In this document: one piece after another, positions 7,585 to 17,475 of the stretch
Layout of the letters: each line of letters opens with the position of its first letter
Numbering within the stretch: position 1 is the first letter of the stretch
Translations under genes and position numbers: made by a program
Notes under the pieces: generated by a model
Seen by the model: only the letters and a program-made list of their open reading frames with translations
The model's database searches: none
Told to the model about the DNA's origin: nothing
NCBI GenBank assembly: GCA_903828245.1
Contig: CAIKLP010000025.1
Coordinates: 1 to 49,719, forward strand
Direction of reading: 5' to 3'
Length of the DNA stretch: 49,719 bases
Source: an uncultured bacterium
GTDB lineage: Bacteria; Bacteroidota; Bacteroidia; Sphingobacteriales; Sphingobacteriaceae

Positions 7585-8694
7585 GTGTTAGTTTATATCG
7601 TATTCATCTCGTTTTTTGGTCTGGTAACCCTTATTCAACTTTATTATATATTAAAGTATTATTGGAGATTGGCTTTTAAAGCGCTACCAATTGCAAATCA
7701 AACAAGTCTATTGCCGGTTTCTATCATTATTGCAGCACGCAACGAATCCGAAAATTTGCAAAAATACCTAGACAGTATCTTGCAGCAAGATTATCCAAAT
7801 TTTGAAGTAATTGTAGTAAACGATTGTTCTTATGATCTTTCGACCGATTTATTAAAAGGGTATAAAGAAAGATATGCACATTTAAAAGTATTAGAATTAG
7901 CAGAAGACGACCGATTCAAACATGGTAAGAAATTTGCTATTACGCTAGGTATAAAATCGGCACAACATGAACATTTATTGTTCACAGATGCAGATTGTAT
8001 GCCTGTTTCGAACCAATGGTTAAGAAATATGCAATCCTTTTTTGAAGGAAAAGAAATTGTTTTAGGTTATTCTCCATTCGAAAAATCAAGCGGTCTATTA
8101 AATAGAATTGCTCGTTTCGAAAACTTTCAAACAGCATTAAATTATTTATCATTTGCTTTAAAAGGCAATACCTATATGGGAGTAGGTAGGAATTTAGCCT
8201 ACGAAAAATCTTTATTTTTTAAGCATAAAGGATTTGCATCACATATGCATTTGCAATCTGGCGACGACGATTTATTTGTGAATCAGGCGGCAACCAATAG
8301 TAATGTTTCGGTTTGTTTACATCCAGATAGTTTTGTTTATACGCCCGCAAAGCAAACATGGTCGGGCTATTTCATTCAAAAACTAAGACATTATGGCGTT
8401 GGCTCGGAATATAAAAAATCAAACAGAATTGCTATTACCATGCAATCTTTGTCTGGTATGCTTTTTTATATTGTTGGAATTACTTTGGCATGTTTGAATA
8501 TTATGCCAATATATGTTGCCGCAATTGCAGCCTTAAGAATTCTGCCTTTAACTTTTATTTATTTTAAAGCAATGAAAAGGTTGCAAGTAATAGATTTATA
8601 CTGGTCGTGGATTATTCAAGATTTTTTATATTATTTATTTATTCCATTTTGGAGTTTATTAGTGTTATTTAGTTCTAAAAAAAGATGGAATTAA
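7585..8694 (+). CDS. Membrane-associated family 2 glycosyltransferase
   Basis: A 369-aa GT-A fold glycosyltransferase. A membrane helix occupies about residues 1-24. The catalytic domain follows, with VSIIIAARNESENL, the nucleotide-binding VVNDCSYD, the DxD-type metal motif TDADCMP, and the acceptor-side QSGDDDLFV. Two or three further helices close the protein (about 285-360). The donor and acceptor are unknown; it could build a surface glycan or glycolipid. The start is GTG at 7585, because the frame closes with a stop 10 codons upstream and no ATG keeps the first helix. Its end overlaps the rsmG start by 10 nt. Confidence 0.85.
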   Translation: MLVYIVFISFFGLVTLIQLYYILKYYWRLAFKALPIANQTSLLPVSIIIAARNESENLQKYLDSILQQDYPNFEVIVVNDCSYDLSTDLLKGYKERYAHLKVLELAEDDRFKHGKKFAITLGIKSAQHEHLLFTDADCMPVSNQWLRNMQSFFEGKEIVLGYSPFEKSSGLLNRIARFENFQTALNYLSFALKGNTYMGVGRNLAYEKSLFFKHKGFASHMHLQSGDDDLFVNQAATNSNVSVCLHPDSFVYTPAKQTWSGYFIQKLRHYGVGSEYKKSNRIAITMQSLSGMLFYIVGITLACLNIMPIYVAAIAALRILPLTFIYFKAMKRLQVIDLYWSWIIQDFLYYLFIPFWSLLVLFSSKKRWN

Positions 8695-9308
8695 TTCAAC
8701 GTTATTTCCCACACTTAAGCGACTTGCAATACAACCAGCTAAAGGCTTTGGGCGAATTATACTCCGATTGGAATGCGAAAATAAATGTAATTTCTAGAAA
8801 AGACATGGCGCATTTTTACGAGCGTCATGTATTACATTCTTTAGCCATTGCAAAAGTAATTCAATTTAAACCCGATACCCAAATATTAGACGTAGGAACA
8901 GGTGGTGGTTTTCCTGGCGTGCCTTTGGCTATACTTTTTCCAGATGTTAATTTTCATTTAGTAGATTCTATTGGCAAGAAAATAAAAGTGGTCCAAGAAG
9001 TTTCAAATGCCATTGAATTAAGAAATTTAAGTGCCGAACATGCCCGTGCAGAGCAGGTTTCGGGACAATTCGATTTTGTAGTTTCTAGGGCAGTAACCCG
9101 ATTAGCCGAGTTTTATCCATGGGTCCAAAATAAATTCAATAAAAAATCTTTCAACGATTTAGACAATGGAATTTTATACCTCAAAGGATTAGACCTCATG
9201 GAAGAGTTTGATCAATTAAAAAAACCATATCAATTGTTTTCTTTAAAAGATCACTATTCCGAAGAATGGTTTGAAAGTAAAGGCCTGGTTTTTGTACCGC
9301 GTTTTTAA
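8685..9308 (+). CDS. rsmG: 16S rRNA (guanine(527)-N7)-methyltransferase
   Basis: A 207-aa SAM-dependent methyltransferase that modifies G527 in the 530 loop of 16S rRNA. The N-terminal YSDWNAKINVISRKD segment and the SAM loop ILDVGTGGGFPGVPLAILFP (about 67-86) are diagnostic of RsmG/GidB. The length is normal. The start overlaps the upstream glycosyltransferase by 10 nt, so the two are probably coupled. The TAA stop overlaps the stop codon of the convergent TPR gene. Confidence 0.96.
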   Translation: MELIQRYFPHLSDLQYNQLKALGELYSDWNAKINVISRKDMAHFYERHVLHSLAIAKVIQFKPDTQILDVGTGGGFPGVPLAILFPDVNFHLVDSIGKKIKVVQEVSNAIELRNLSAEHARAEQVSGQFDFVVSRAVTRLAEFYPWVQNKFNKKSFNDLDNGILYLKGLDLMEEFDQLKKPYQLFSLKDHYSEEWFESKGLVFVPRF

Positions 9309-10063
9309 TTCAACTTTTTTAACAATGCCTTGCAATCTTGCACCCTGTATGGATCATCGGGAGTGAGCATCGGCAAAGAAAGCGCTTTATCTATATACTT
9401 TTTAGCTTCTGCATTCTTATTCATATAGCTTGCATTTAAAGCTGCATCATAATAATACAAAATATAATTAGGCCTATTGGCAATGGCTTTGTTAAAATAA
9501 TTCTCCGCTTTTTCAAAAGTACAATTCTCTGGAACACCACCAAATAGTGCTTTTGCAGCCATCACTTTAATGCTCGACATATTTGCAATTTCTCTGTTTA
9601 AGCGGCCTATTACATGAAAAGAAGGCGCATGTTTAGGGTTGATTTTAATAGCTATTTCGGCTTCCGTTTTAATCTGTTTTGCATACCTTAATTTTTCTTC
9701 GCTACCCGAAAGTAAACTTATTTTTCCAAGGGCTAATGCTAGATTATAGTGGTTCTCGGCGTTTTCTGTTTCTAAAGACAAAGCTTTTTCTGCATATTTT
9801 TTTGCTATAGCAAAGTAATTTCTTTTTTCGGTCTCTGTTTTTTTTCTTTCGCCTTCGATAGAATATAAATAAGATGCATGTTGTAAGGCAATCATATTTT
9901 CTGGGTCTTTGCGAATAATGTTATCAAATTTTTGAAGTGCAACACTTTCTTTATATTGTTCTTGTAATCGAATGGCTTCATTTAATTGTGCAGGAATATC
10001 TTGTGCAAATAAAAAGCTGTTTACCAATAGTAAAGCGAATAAGATTGTTTGAATTTTTTTCAT
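9305..10063 (-). CDS. Secreted TPR-repeat protein of unknown function
   Basis: A 252-aa protein with a Sec signal peptide (MKKIQTILFALLLVNSFLFA, cleavage after about residue 20) and several tetratricopeptide repeats. Typical TPR cores such as ALQHASYLYSIEG and AENHYNLALALGKI are visible between about 50 and 240. No catalytic motif is present, so a protein-binding role in the periplasm is likely. The ATG at 10063 is chosen over 10093 because it places the signal peptide at the N terminus. The gene converges on rsmG with overlapping stop codons and diverges from dprA. Confidence 0.75.
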   Translation of the reverse strand: MKKIQTILFALLLVNSFLFAQDIPAQLNEAIRLQEQYKESVALQKFDNIIRKDPENMIALQHASYLYSIEGERKKTETEKRNYFAIAKKYAEKALSLETENAENHYNLALALGKISLLSGSEEKLRYAKQIKTEAEIAIKINPKHAPSFHVIGRLNREIANMSSIKVMAAKALFGGVPENCTFEKAENYFNKAIANRPNYILYYYDAALNASYMNKNAEAKKYIDKALSLPMLTPDDPYRVQDCKALLKKLN

Positions 10064-10179
10064 AGTGCTAAATTTTGTTACAATATAAAGCATGTCAATA
10101 CAAATTCAAAAATTCTTTGTATAAATAATCTATCAATTAAATGGTTGATTGAAATGCTTTAAATAGGCACATTGGCTAT

Positions 10180-11277
10180 ATGAAACCCGATTTTTACTAC
10201 GAAATTGCCTTGAGTTCCCTTCCACAAATTGGTGCCAAAACAATTCAACATTTATTAGATCACTTTGATTCTGCAGAAGAAATACTCAAAGCAAATACTA
10301 AAGCATTCGAAAATATTCCTAAAATAACCCTTAGAACCATCGAATTATTAAAACAAAAACCAAACGAGGCAGCAATTTATGCAGAAATTGATTTTATTCA
10401 AAAGCATCAGATTGAAGTACTCAACTATACAAATCAACAATACCCCGAACGATTAAGAAACTGTGTTGATGCCCCATTTATAGTGTATTATAAGGGGACC
10501 GCAAATTTAGCAAAAAAGAAAGTGATAGGTATTGTAGGATCCCGAATGGCAACCGAATACGGCAAAAATTTTATTAAAAATTTAATGCAAGATTTAGCAC
10601 CTTTCGACCCATTAATTATTAGTGGTTTAGCCTATGGCATAGATATTACAGCACATCAAGAGGCACTTAATAACAACCTCGAAACTATTGGTGTTTTAGC
10701 CCATGGTTTAGATATGATTTATCCCAAAGCACATGTTTCTATTGCAAAAGAAATGCACTTACAAGGAGGTTTACTCACGGAATACCGCTTTGGACAAATG
10801 CCCGAGAAAGGTAATTTTCCTTCAAGAAACAGAATTATTGCAGGTTTATGTGATGCCATTATTGTAGTAGAAGCTAGGCAGCGCGGTGGGGCCTTAATTA
10901 CCGCTGAGTTAGCTAATTCTTATGATCGTGAAGTATTTGCATTACCTGGTAGAATTTACGATACCCAAAGTATGGGTTGTAATGATTTAATAAAAACCAA
11001 TGCGGCCCAATTAATTCAATCTGCAGAAGATGTAATTATTGGATTGGCTTGGGATGCCCCACAAACCAATCGGCAAATTCAAACTAAATTATTAGCCAAT
11101 TTAACACCTTTTGAACAAGAAATTATCTGTCAATTACAAGAACAACCCCTTCAAATCGATAACCTCATGTTGGCCTTAGGATGTTCTGCTGCAGCACTTT
11201 CCATTAGCCTAACAAGCTTAGAAATAAAGGGTGTTATTGCCTATTTACCTGGTAAATTGATCAGGTCATATTATTAA
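10180..11277 (+). CDS. dprA: DNA-processing protein DprA (DNA uptake)
   Basis: DprA binds incoming single-stranded DNA and loads RecA during natural transformation. The 365-aa protein has an N-terminal helix-hairpin-helix region (about 8-60, LPQIGAKTIQHLLDHF), the Rossmann-like core with GIVGSRMATEYG near 120 and ISGLAYGIDITAHQEAL, the conserved FPSRNRIIAGL, and EARQRGGALITAELA. A C-terminal winged-helix domain (about 300-360) ends the protein. This is the full domain set. No other competence gene is adjacent, and recX lies 14 kb away. DprA is common outside competent species, so transformation cannot be inferred. Confidence 0.95.
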   Translation: MKPDFYYEIALSSLPQIGAKTIQHLLDHFDSAEEILKANTKAFENIPKITLRTIELLKQKPNEAAIYAEIDFIQKHQIEVLNYTNQQYPERLRNCVDAPFIVYYKGTANLAKKKVIGIVGSRMATEYGKNFIKNLMQDLAPFDPLIISGLAYGIDITAHQEALNNNLETIGVLAHGLDMIYPKAHVSIAKEMHLQGGLLTEYRFGQMPEKGNFPSRNRIIAGLCDAIIVVEARQRGGALITAELANSYDREVFALPGRIYDTQSMGCNDLIKTNAAQLIQSAEDVIIGLAWDAPQTNRQIQTKLLANLTPFEQEIICQLQEQPLQIDNLMLALGCSAAALSISLTSLEIKGVIAYLPGKLIRSYY

Positions 11278-11350
11278 ATTGTGAACATGCTAATTTCTAT
11301 TTAAATCTATTTGAATAATGAGTAAATTGCGAGCATAAACCAATCAAAAA

Positions 11351-12448
11351 ATGAAAAGAAATTACACAATCCTTTCTTTAAGTTTAATCCTAATTTTAAG
11401 TATTTCCTCTTTTGCACCCCCTAAAAAAATGGATGCAAGGCCAACCAATATTATTTTAATGATTGGAGATGGAATGGGATTATCGCAAATCAGTTATTCC
11501 TTATTAACGGCTACTCAAAAAATGAATTTTGAGCGCTTCAACTATATTGGATTTAGTAGAACATCTTCTAGTAATCATAAAATTACCGATTCTGCTGCAG
11601 GAGCTACAGCGATGTCTTGTGGAAGAAAAACATATAACGGTGCCATAGGAGTGTTTACTAATAAACAACCCATGACCACTATTTTAGAAATGGCCGAGAA
11701 AAACGGATTAGCAACGGGTTTGGTTGCAACCTGCGATATTACACACGCTACACCTGCTTCATTTATTGCGCATCAGCCTTCTAGAAATATGTATGAAGAA
11801 ATTGCCAAAGATTTTTTGTCGACTGATATCGATTTATTTTTAGGCGGTGGATTGGCTAATTTCAATAACAGAAAAGATGGTGATGACCTTACTAGGCAAT
11901 TACGCATTAGAAATTATGATGTATTAACTAGTTTAGCTGAACTATGGAATTACGAACCAAGCAAAAAGAAAATTGCTGGTTTATTTGCCGATAAACATTT
12001 GCCTAAAATGCAAGAAAGCAGAGGAGATTATTTGCCGTTTTCTACCAATTTTGCAATTGATTTTTTGAAGAAAAACAAAAAAGGGTTTTTCTTAATGATT
12101 GAAGGTTCTCAAATTGATTGGGGTGGACATGATAACGATGCAGAATATATTAGAAGAGAGCTCAACGATTTTGATATTGCAATAGGAAGAGCCCTTGATT
12201 TTGCGGAGTTGAATGGCAATACCCTAGTAATTGTTACAGCCGATCACGAAACAGGTGGATTTGCATTAAGTGGCAACGAAGACGATAAAACACAAGATGG
12301 CATAGAACCAAAATTTGTTACCAAAAACCATACGGCTACCATGGTTCCTGTATTTGCTTATGGTCCAGGCGCAGAAAAGTTCACAGGAATTTATGAGAAC
12401 ACAGCCATATTTGATAAAATGGTGGAGCTATTTAATTTTTCGAGGTAG
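11351..12448 (+). CDS. Secreted alkaline phosphatase (PhoA family)
   Basis: A periplasmic or secreted metallophosphatase that releases phosphate from monoesters. The 365-aa protein begins with a signal peptide (about 1-23). It then has the metal-binding MIGDGMGLSQ, the nucleophile serine in TDSAAGATA, IEGSQIDWGGHDN and TADHETGGF for the zinc ligands, and a late KNHTATMVPVFAYGP for the last histidine. It is shorter than E. coli PhoA but complete for the small Bacteroidota form. I see no Pho-box-like repeat upstream. The stop codon directly abuts that of the convergent GT9 gene. Confidence 0.9.
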   Translation: MKRNYTILSLSLILILSISSFAPPKKMDARPTNIILMIGDGMGLSQISYSLLTATQKMNFERFNYIGFSRTSSSNHKITDSAAGATAMSCGRKTYNGAIGVFTNKQPMTTILEMAEKNGLATGLVATCDITHATPASFIAHQPSRNMYEEIAKDFLSTDIDLFLGGGLANFNNRKDGDDLTRQLRIRNYDVLTSLAELWNYEPSKKKIAGLFADKHLPKMQESRGDYLPFSTNFAIDFLKKNKKGFFLMIEGSQIDWGGHDNDAEYIRRELNDFDIAIGRALDFAELNGNTLVIVTADHETGGFALSGNEDDKTQDGIEPKFVTKNHTATMVPVFAYGPGAEKFTGIYENTAIFDKMVELFNFSR

Positions 12449-13414
12449 TTAATTTACTTGCCCAATTAACTTTGTAATGTCTTGTAGATTCATACAATTG
12501 AAATGACCTTTAGGACATTGTTGAAATCCAATTTTACTGCAGGGCCTACAATTTAAATCGGCTACTTCGTAATGATAGGTATTGTTACTCGCATATGGAC
12601 CCATGCCAAATGCAGGAATGGTATTTCCCCATAACAAATGAATTTCTTTTTGAAAAGCCGCTGCAATGTGCATAAGGCCAGTATCATTACAAATTATTTT
12701 TTGTGCTTGTTTAACCAAAGAAGCCGATTGGTTTAAGTTGTATTTTCCACATGCATTGTAAATGCGAGTGGGAGCTAGCTTACACAGTTCTTCTGCTAAT
12801 TCAGCATCTGTTGGGCCTCCTAAAATTATCACTGGCTGTGTGAGGTGCTGGAGTAATTCAAAAAGCTTTTCTTTTGGTAATCTTTTGGTGAAATGTTGCG
12901 CGCCAATTACTAAACCGATGTAGCCATTTTGAAAGGCTAGGGGCAAAGAACTCATCGAAACTTCATCATTGCTTGCTATAAAATAATCAAGGCCTTCTAG
13001 GTCTTTATTTACGCCCAATGGTTTTACGCAAGCTAAATATCTGTCTACAATATGTAAAGCGGGCATTCGATCGATTTTTAAATTCACCAAAAGCCATTTT
13101 TGAATATTTAATTTATCGAAAGAATAAGCCTTCACACCTAATGCCAGCTTGAGTTTAAGCGTTCTTACATTATGATGTAAATCGATGATATAATCAAATT
13201 TTTCGGCTTTTAATAGCGCTACAATTGCTGACCAATTGGTAGGGTTTAATAAATGTAGTTGATCGATATGTGGATTCGAAGCGAGCACTTCTTGAAAATT
13301 TGATTTAGTGAGGTAATGCACTTCGGCACCCAGTTGTTTTTTCAATCCACGGACAACAGGCGTGGTTAACACGATATCACCGATTGAACTAAAACGAACG
13401 ACTAAAACCTTCAT
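12449..13414 (-). CDS. Family 9 glycosyltransferase, ADP-heptose:LPS heptosyltransferase-like
   Basis: A 321-aa GT-B enzyme. VVRFSSIGDIVLTTPVVRGLK at the N terminus and the donor-site motif CNDTGLMHIAAAF near 240 identify the heptosyltransferase family, which adds sugars to the LPS core at the inner membrane. The C terminus has five cysteines within about 25 residues (CRPC, then QQCPKGHFNCM), a recurring feature of this family. The actual sugar is unknown. Its ATG overlaps the TAA of the upstream PolX-like gene by one base (TAATG), a classic coupled start. Confidence 0.88.
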   Translation of the reverse strand: MKVLVVRFSSIGDIVLTTPVVRGLKKQLGAEVHYLTKSNFQEVLASNPHIDQLHLLNPTNWSAIVALLKAEKFDYIIDLHHNVRTLKLKLALGVKAYSFDKLNIQKWLLVNLKIDRMPALHIVDRYLACVKPLGVNKDLEGLDYFIASNDEVSMSSLPLAFQNGYIGLVIGAQHFTKRLPKEKLFELLQHLTQPVIILGGPTDAELAEELCKLAPTRIYNACGKYNLNQSASLVKQAQKIICNDTGLMHIAAAFQKEIHLLWGNTIPAFGMGPYASNNTYHYEVADLNCRPCSKIGFQQCPKGHFNCMNLQDITKLIGQVN

Positions 13415-15096
13415 TAAATTTTATTTTTTCTTTGTTGAAAATAGGTATAAATAGCTTCTCGCGAAAATGTATTTAAACAATTGGCTTTACTCATGCCACC
13501 TTTGCGTGCCACGGCTATACCATAAAACATATCTAAGTAACCTTCCTTTCGGTGCGCGTCGGGATTGATAGCCAGCATCACACCTTTTGAAATGGCATAG
13601 TCTATATAGCGCCAATCTAAATCTAAACGCAAGGGATTGGCGTTTATTTCAATGGCCACATCATTAGCCGCACAGGCATCAATTACTTTAATATGATCAA
13701 TTGGATAGCCAGCCCTTGCCAACAAAAGTCGACCTGTTGGATGACCAAGCATGGTGGTGTAAGGATTTTCAATGGCTTTCAATAATCTGGCCGTTGCTTT
13801 TGCTTCATCCATTTTTAAATTCGAATGAATGGAAGCCACAATAAAATCAAAGGAGGCTAAAATTTCAGCTGGATAATCTAAAGAGCCATCCGATAAAATA
13901 TCAGATTCTATTCCCGAAAAAATCGTAAAATTAGCATTGGCTGCATTGAGTTTTTTAATTTCTAATTGCTGTGCTAATACGCGATCTGCCTTTAATCCGT
14001 TAGCATAAAATGCAGATTGTGAATGGTCGCAAATGCCTAAATAGCTATATCCTAGAGATTCGCAATAATCTGCCATTTCTTTTAAAGAATGAATGCCGTC
14101 GGAGTAGGTACTGTGATTATGTAACGATCCTTGTAAATCGCTCAACTCAATAAGGATAGGAATTTGCCCAGATTTAGCTTTATCAATTTCGTTTAAACCT
14201 TCTCTTAATTCGGGTGCGATATAAGGTAATTGAAAATGTTCGTAAATGGCTTGCTCGTTTTCGAATGCTATTTTCGTAAAAATGGTAGCATCAAAATTTT
14301 CGATTTTTTCGAGGTGATTTGCATGAGCAGTTAAGCTAAATTGTCGATTAGCAAATTGTTGCGCATCGCTAAAATAACATAAAATTATTGTTTGGCTTTC
14401 GGTGATAATTTTCCACTCCAATTCAGAAATAATCTGTAATTCGTAAGCCAATTTTTCGGTTATAACTAATTGCAAATCAGGTTTATTTGCAGTAATTAAT
14501 AAGAATTCAATTTGATGAATGATCTCGCATTTTCTGCGCATTTCGCCAGTGCATTCGATGATTATATCTTTGATTTCTTTTTTCAGAAATGCTTCGAATT
14601 CGTTAGCAATCGTTAATGCATTTGCATATAAATTTTTACCGGTATTAGACCAGAAAAATTCTATTTGTTTTTTAACATCTTCTTGTGTTTTATAACCAAA
14701 TCCTTTGGCCTCCACTAATCTATTTTCGTTACAGGCATAATATAATTCGCCTATAGTATCAATGTTTAATTCCGTCCAAATAATTCTGATTTTTTTTGGC
14801 CCGATGCCTTTAATTTGCAGCATATCTATAATGCCAGCAGGGGTAATTTCCTTGAGTACTTCTAACTCAGCAATTACGCCTGTTTCAATAAATTCTACAA
14901 TTTTGCCTGCAGCACTTTTTCCTACACCTTCTATTTTGGCTAAATCTTCTAAACTCTTGCTAAATAAGGGTTCTGCGTATTTACTCAGCTTAAAATTAGC
15001 ATTGGTAAAATTCTTTATTTTGAAAGGATTCTCTTCGTGCAATTCGAGTAATTGCGCAAATAATTTTAGCGTTTTTACAATTGATTTATTATCCAA
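13414..15096 (-). CDS. polX: PolX-like protein: HhH plus degenerate polymerase domain plus PHP nuclease
   Basis: Bacterial PolX joins a Pol beta-like polymerase to a PHP 3'-5' exonuclease for base-excision repair. This 560-aa protein keeps helix-hairpin-helix motifs (IEGVGKSAAGKI at 55-66, IKGIGPKKI at 95-103). The PHP metal site is full: His326, His328, Asp333, His358, Glu397, His424, His452, Asp513 and His515. In the palm, the family motif GSxRRxKExxGDxDxL reads TGEMRRKCEIIHQIEF (183-198). Both aspartates are therefore replaced (Gln195, Glu197), and the third is not seen near 236-242. Polymerase activity is probably lost. The start is TTG at 15096, because no ATG occurs before residue 92 and an in-frame stop lies 7 codons upstream. 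Confidence 0.88.
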   Translation of the reverse strand: MDNKSIVKTLKLFAQLLELHEENPFKIKNFTNANFKLSKYAEPLFSKSLEDLAKIEGVGKSAAGKIVEFIETGVIAELEVLKEITPAGIIDMLQIKGIGPKKIRIIWTELNIDTIGELYYACNENRLVEAKGFGYKTQEDVKKQIEFFWSNTGKNLYANALTIANEFEAFLKKEIKDIIIECTGEMRRKCEIIHQIEFLLITANKPDLQLVITEKLAYELQIISELEWKIITESQTIILCYFSDAQQFANRQFSLTAHANHLEKIENFDATIFTKIAFENEQAIYEHFQLPYIAPELREGLNEIDKAKSGQIPILIELSDLQGSLHNHSTYSDGIHSLKEMADYCESLGYSYLGICDHSQSAFYANGLKADRVLAQQLEIKKLNAANANFTIFSGIESDILSDGSLDYPAEILASFDFIVASIHSNLKMDEAKATARLLKAIENPYTTMLGHPTGRLLLARAGYPIDHIKVIDACAANDVAIEINANPLRLDLDWRYIDYAISKGVMLAINPDAHRKEGYLDMFYGIAVARKGGMSKANCLNTFSREAIYTYFQQRKNKI

Positions 15097-15103
15097 GGGA
15101 AAA

Positions 15104-16873
15104 TTATTGAATGTTTAAGTTAACAGGTAGTCTAGTTTGAATACCACTAATTGATTTGATTCTTGCGAATTCTTGATAATAGGTATAAGCCGAACCATAT
15201 TCCGATTTCAAATATTCCATTTTTATTTTACCCGAAATGCCAGTCAATATTTTTTCGATGGTATTGGTTTCTTCTGGTAAATTAACGATGCGGTAGTTTT
15301 TTAAATTTGCTTTTTGAGCAGCTAAATTAATGGCATCATTTAGGTTACCTAGGCTGTCTACCAAGCCAATGCTAATAGCATCTGTTCCGCTCCAAACCCT
15401 ACCTCCGGCTATGTTTAAAACCTTGTTGATAGGTAATTTTCTACCTGCTGCAACCTTTGTTGTAAAGTCGGTATAGATTTGATTTACGGAACGCTGAATA
15501 ATGTTTTTCTCGCTAGGACTCATGGCTCTAGTATAATCTCCTAAATCGGCGTATGCAGAAGTTTTTGTACCATCGAAAGTAATACCTAATTTATCTTTGA
15601 AGAATTTTTCGGCGTTAAATAATACCCCAAAAACGCCTATAGAACCTGTAATAGTATTGGGTTGTGCAATAATTTGATCGGCTGCACAGGCAATATAATA
15701 ACCACCAGATGCAGCTATATCGCCCATCGAAGCAATAACCGGTTTTGCTTTTTTGGCTAAAATTACTTCTCGCCAAATAACATCGGAAGCCAATGCGCTT
15801 CCGCCTGGCGAATTAATTCTCAATACAATTGCTTTTACCTGATCGTCTAATCTTGCTTTTCGAATAGCTTCCGAAACCCTTTCAGAGCCTATGTTATCTT
15901 CGTTTCCATCGCCCGAAACAATTTCGCCTGCAGCATAAATGATGGCAATTTTTTCCGTAGCGGTAGATATGCTAATTGGATTTGATTTTTGGTAATCTGA
16001 AATACTCACTAAGGAAAGATCTTCTATATTTTTGCGCTTTGTTTCATTGACAAGAATGGATAAAACTTCATCCTTATATTTTAAAGCATCTACCATTTTG
16101 TATTTTAGCGCATCTTGAGCCGATTGTATTTTTAGTTCATTAGCCATTGCATTTAAATCTGCAACACTTATTTTTCTTTCTTTCGCAATGGCATTTAAAA
16201 AATGTTGGTAAATCGAATTCAATAAAACCGATGTTTGTAATTTACTTGAATCACTCATATGGTCGAGCATATAAGGTTCTACGGCACTTTTAAAACTGCC
16301 AACCCTAATAATTTCTGGTTCGATGGCTAATTTTTCTAATGCGCCTTTAAAGAACATTACTTTACTACTAAAGCCTTTGAACTCGAGCAATCCAGCAGGG
16401 TTGAGGTATATTTTATCGGCTACACTGGCTAAATAATAGGCCTTTTGTGTATAGACTTCGCTATAACTATAAATTGTTTTTTTAGATTTTTTAAAATCAA
16501 TTAATGCATTTCTGATTTCTTCTATACTGGCTAGTCCACCCGAAATTTCATCGATATCTAAATAAATGGCTTTTATTTTTTCATCTGTAGCAGCAGCATG
16601 AATCAGTGCTACCATTTCTGTTAAACCAGGTTGTTTTTCCTGATCTAAATTCATGATATCGAAATTTTTGAATGGATTATCAGAACTGCGTTCCACTAAA
16701 TCATTATTTAAAACGAGGTGTAAAATGCTCTGTTCTTTAATATTGCTTGTTGTATCTTTGCTTGCATTAGCAACTAATCCAACAATAATTAAAATACCAA
16801 TAAAGAGTATAGCAAAAGCCGAAAGTATGGCGCCTAACATAGAGGCGAAGACCATTTTAAAAAATTGTTTCAT
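15104..16873 (-). CDS. sppA: Signal peptide peptidase SppA, long (67K) type
   Basis: A membrane-bound serine protease that degrades cleaved signal peptides. The 589-aa protein has one N-terminal helix (about 13-36) and two tandem SppA/ClpP-like domains. The catalytic dyad is visible: Lys195 in RVGSFKSAVEP in the first domain, and Ser359 in INSPGGSALASD in the second. The oxyanion-side segment GDIAASGGYYIACAAD follows. The ATG at 16873 is preferred over an upstream start at 16900, because it gives a normal charged N terminus before the helix. PolX starts 7 nt after its stop, and a GT9 gene follows. Confidence 0.94.
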   Translation of the reverse strand: MKQFFKMVFASMLGAILSAFAILFIGILIIVGLVANASKDTTSNIKEQSILHLVLNNDLVERSSDNPFKNFDIMNLDQEKQPGLTEMVALIHAAATDEKIKAIYLDIDEISGGLASIEEIRNALIDFKKSKKTIYSYSEVYTQKAYYLASVADKIYLNPAGLLEFKGFSSKVMFFKGALEKLAIEPEIIRVGSFKSAVEPYMLDHMSDSSKLQTSVLLNSIYQHFLNAIAKERKISVADLNAMANELKIQSAQDALKYKMVDALKYKDEVLSILVNETKRKNIEDLSLVSISDYQKSNPISISTATEKIAIIYAAGEIVSGDGNEDNIGSERVSEAIRKARLDDQVKAIVLRINSPGGSALASDVIWREVILAKKAKPVIASMGDIAASGGYYIACAADQIIAQPNTITGSIGVFGVLFNAEKFFKDKLGITFDGTKTSAYADLGDYTRAMSPSEKNIIQRSVNQIYTDFTTKVAAGRKLPINKVLNIAGGRVWSGTDAISIGLVDSLGNLNDAINLAAQKANLKNYRIVNLPEETNTIEKILTGISGKIKMEYLKSEYGSAYTYYQEFARIKSISGIQTRLPVNLNIQ

Positions 16874-16924
16874 TTTATTGTAATATTTGCAATTATACAA
16901 ATTATTTAGAGTAGAAATTATAGC

Positions 16925-17404
16925 ATGAATATAATCATTTTATTAGGTTCGAATTTGGGCGACCGATTAGCAAATTTAAAACAAGCAATTGCCTCTATAG
17001 CATCATTTTCAAGTATTTTACAGCATTCTAATATATATCAAACAGCGGCTTGGGGTAATACCGATCAGGCAGATTTTTTAAACCAAGCCATCGAAATTCA
17101 AACCCATCAAACAGCCGAAAATTTAATGCAGGCATTATTAGCTATTGAATCGCAAATGGGCCGCGTTCGCTTGCAAAAGTGGGAGCCTCGCATCATCGAT
17201 TTAGATATTATTTTTTACGAGTCGGCTATTCATAACAGCGACTTTATTCAAATTCCACATCCCGAAATGCAAAAAAGGGCATTCGTTTTAAAGCCCTTGT
17301 TAGATATCATTCCCAATTTCGAACATCCAATTTTGAATCAAACCATCACTCAATTGTGGGAAAAATGTCCAGATCAATTGGAAGTAAGCTTATTTGTCGA
17401 ATAA
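16925..17404 (+). CDS. folK: 2-amino-4-hydroxy-6-hydroxymethyldihydropteridine diphosphokinase
   Basis: This enzyme transfers pyrophosphate from ATP to hydroxymethyl-dihydropterin, one step before dihydropteroate synthase in folate synthesis. The 159-aa protein has the N-terminal LLGSNLGDRLANL, the substrate loop FLNQAIEI, and the diagnostic metal-binding stretch WEPRIIDLDIIFY near 93-105, followed by IPHPEMQKRAFVLKPL. It diverges from sppA over a 51-nt spacer and stands alone, away from thyA-folA at the window start. Confidence 0.96.
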   Translation: MNIIILLGSNLGDRLANLKQAIASIASFSSILQHSNIYQTAAWGNTDQADFLNQAIEIQTHQTAENLMQALLAIESQMGRVRLQKWEPRIIDLDIIFYESAIHNSDFIQIPHPEMQKRAFVLKPLLDIIPNFEHPILNQTITQLWEKCPDQLEVSLFVE

Positions 17405-17475
17405 ATCTCATTTTTTAAGCTGTTTTCGCCGTTTTTTACTATCTTCATTCCTTTAAATTTTGGTTAATTTATACT

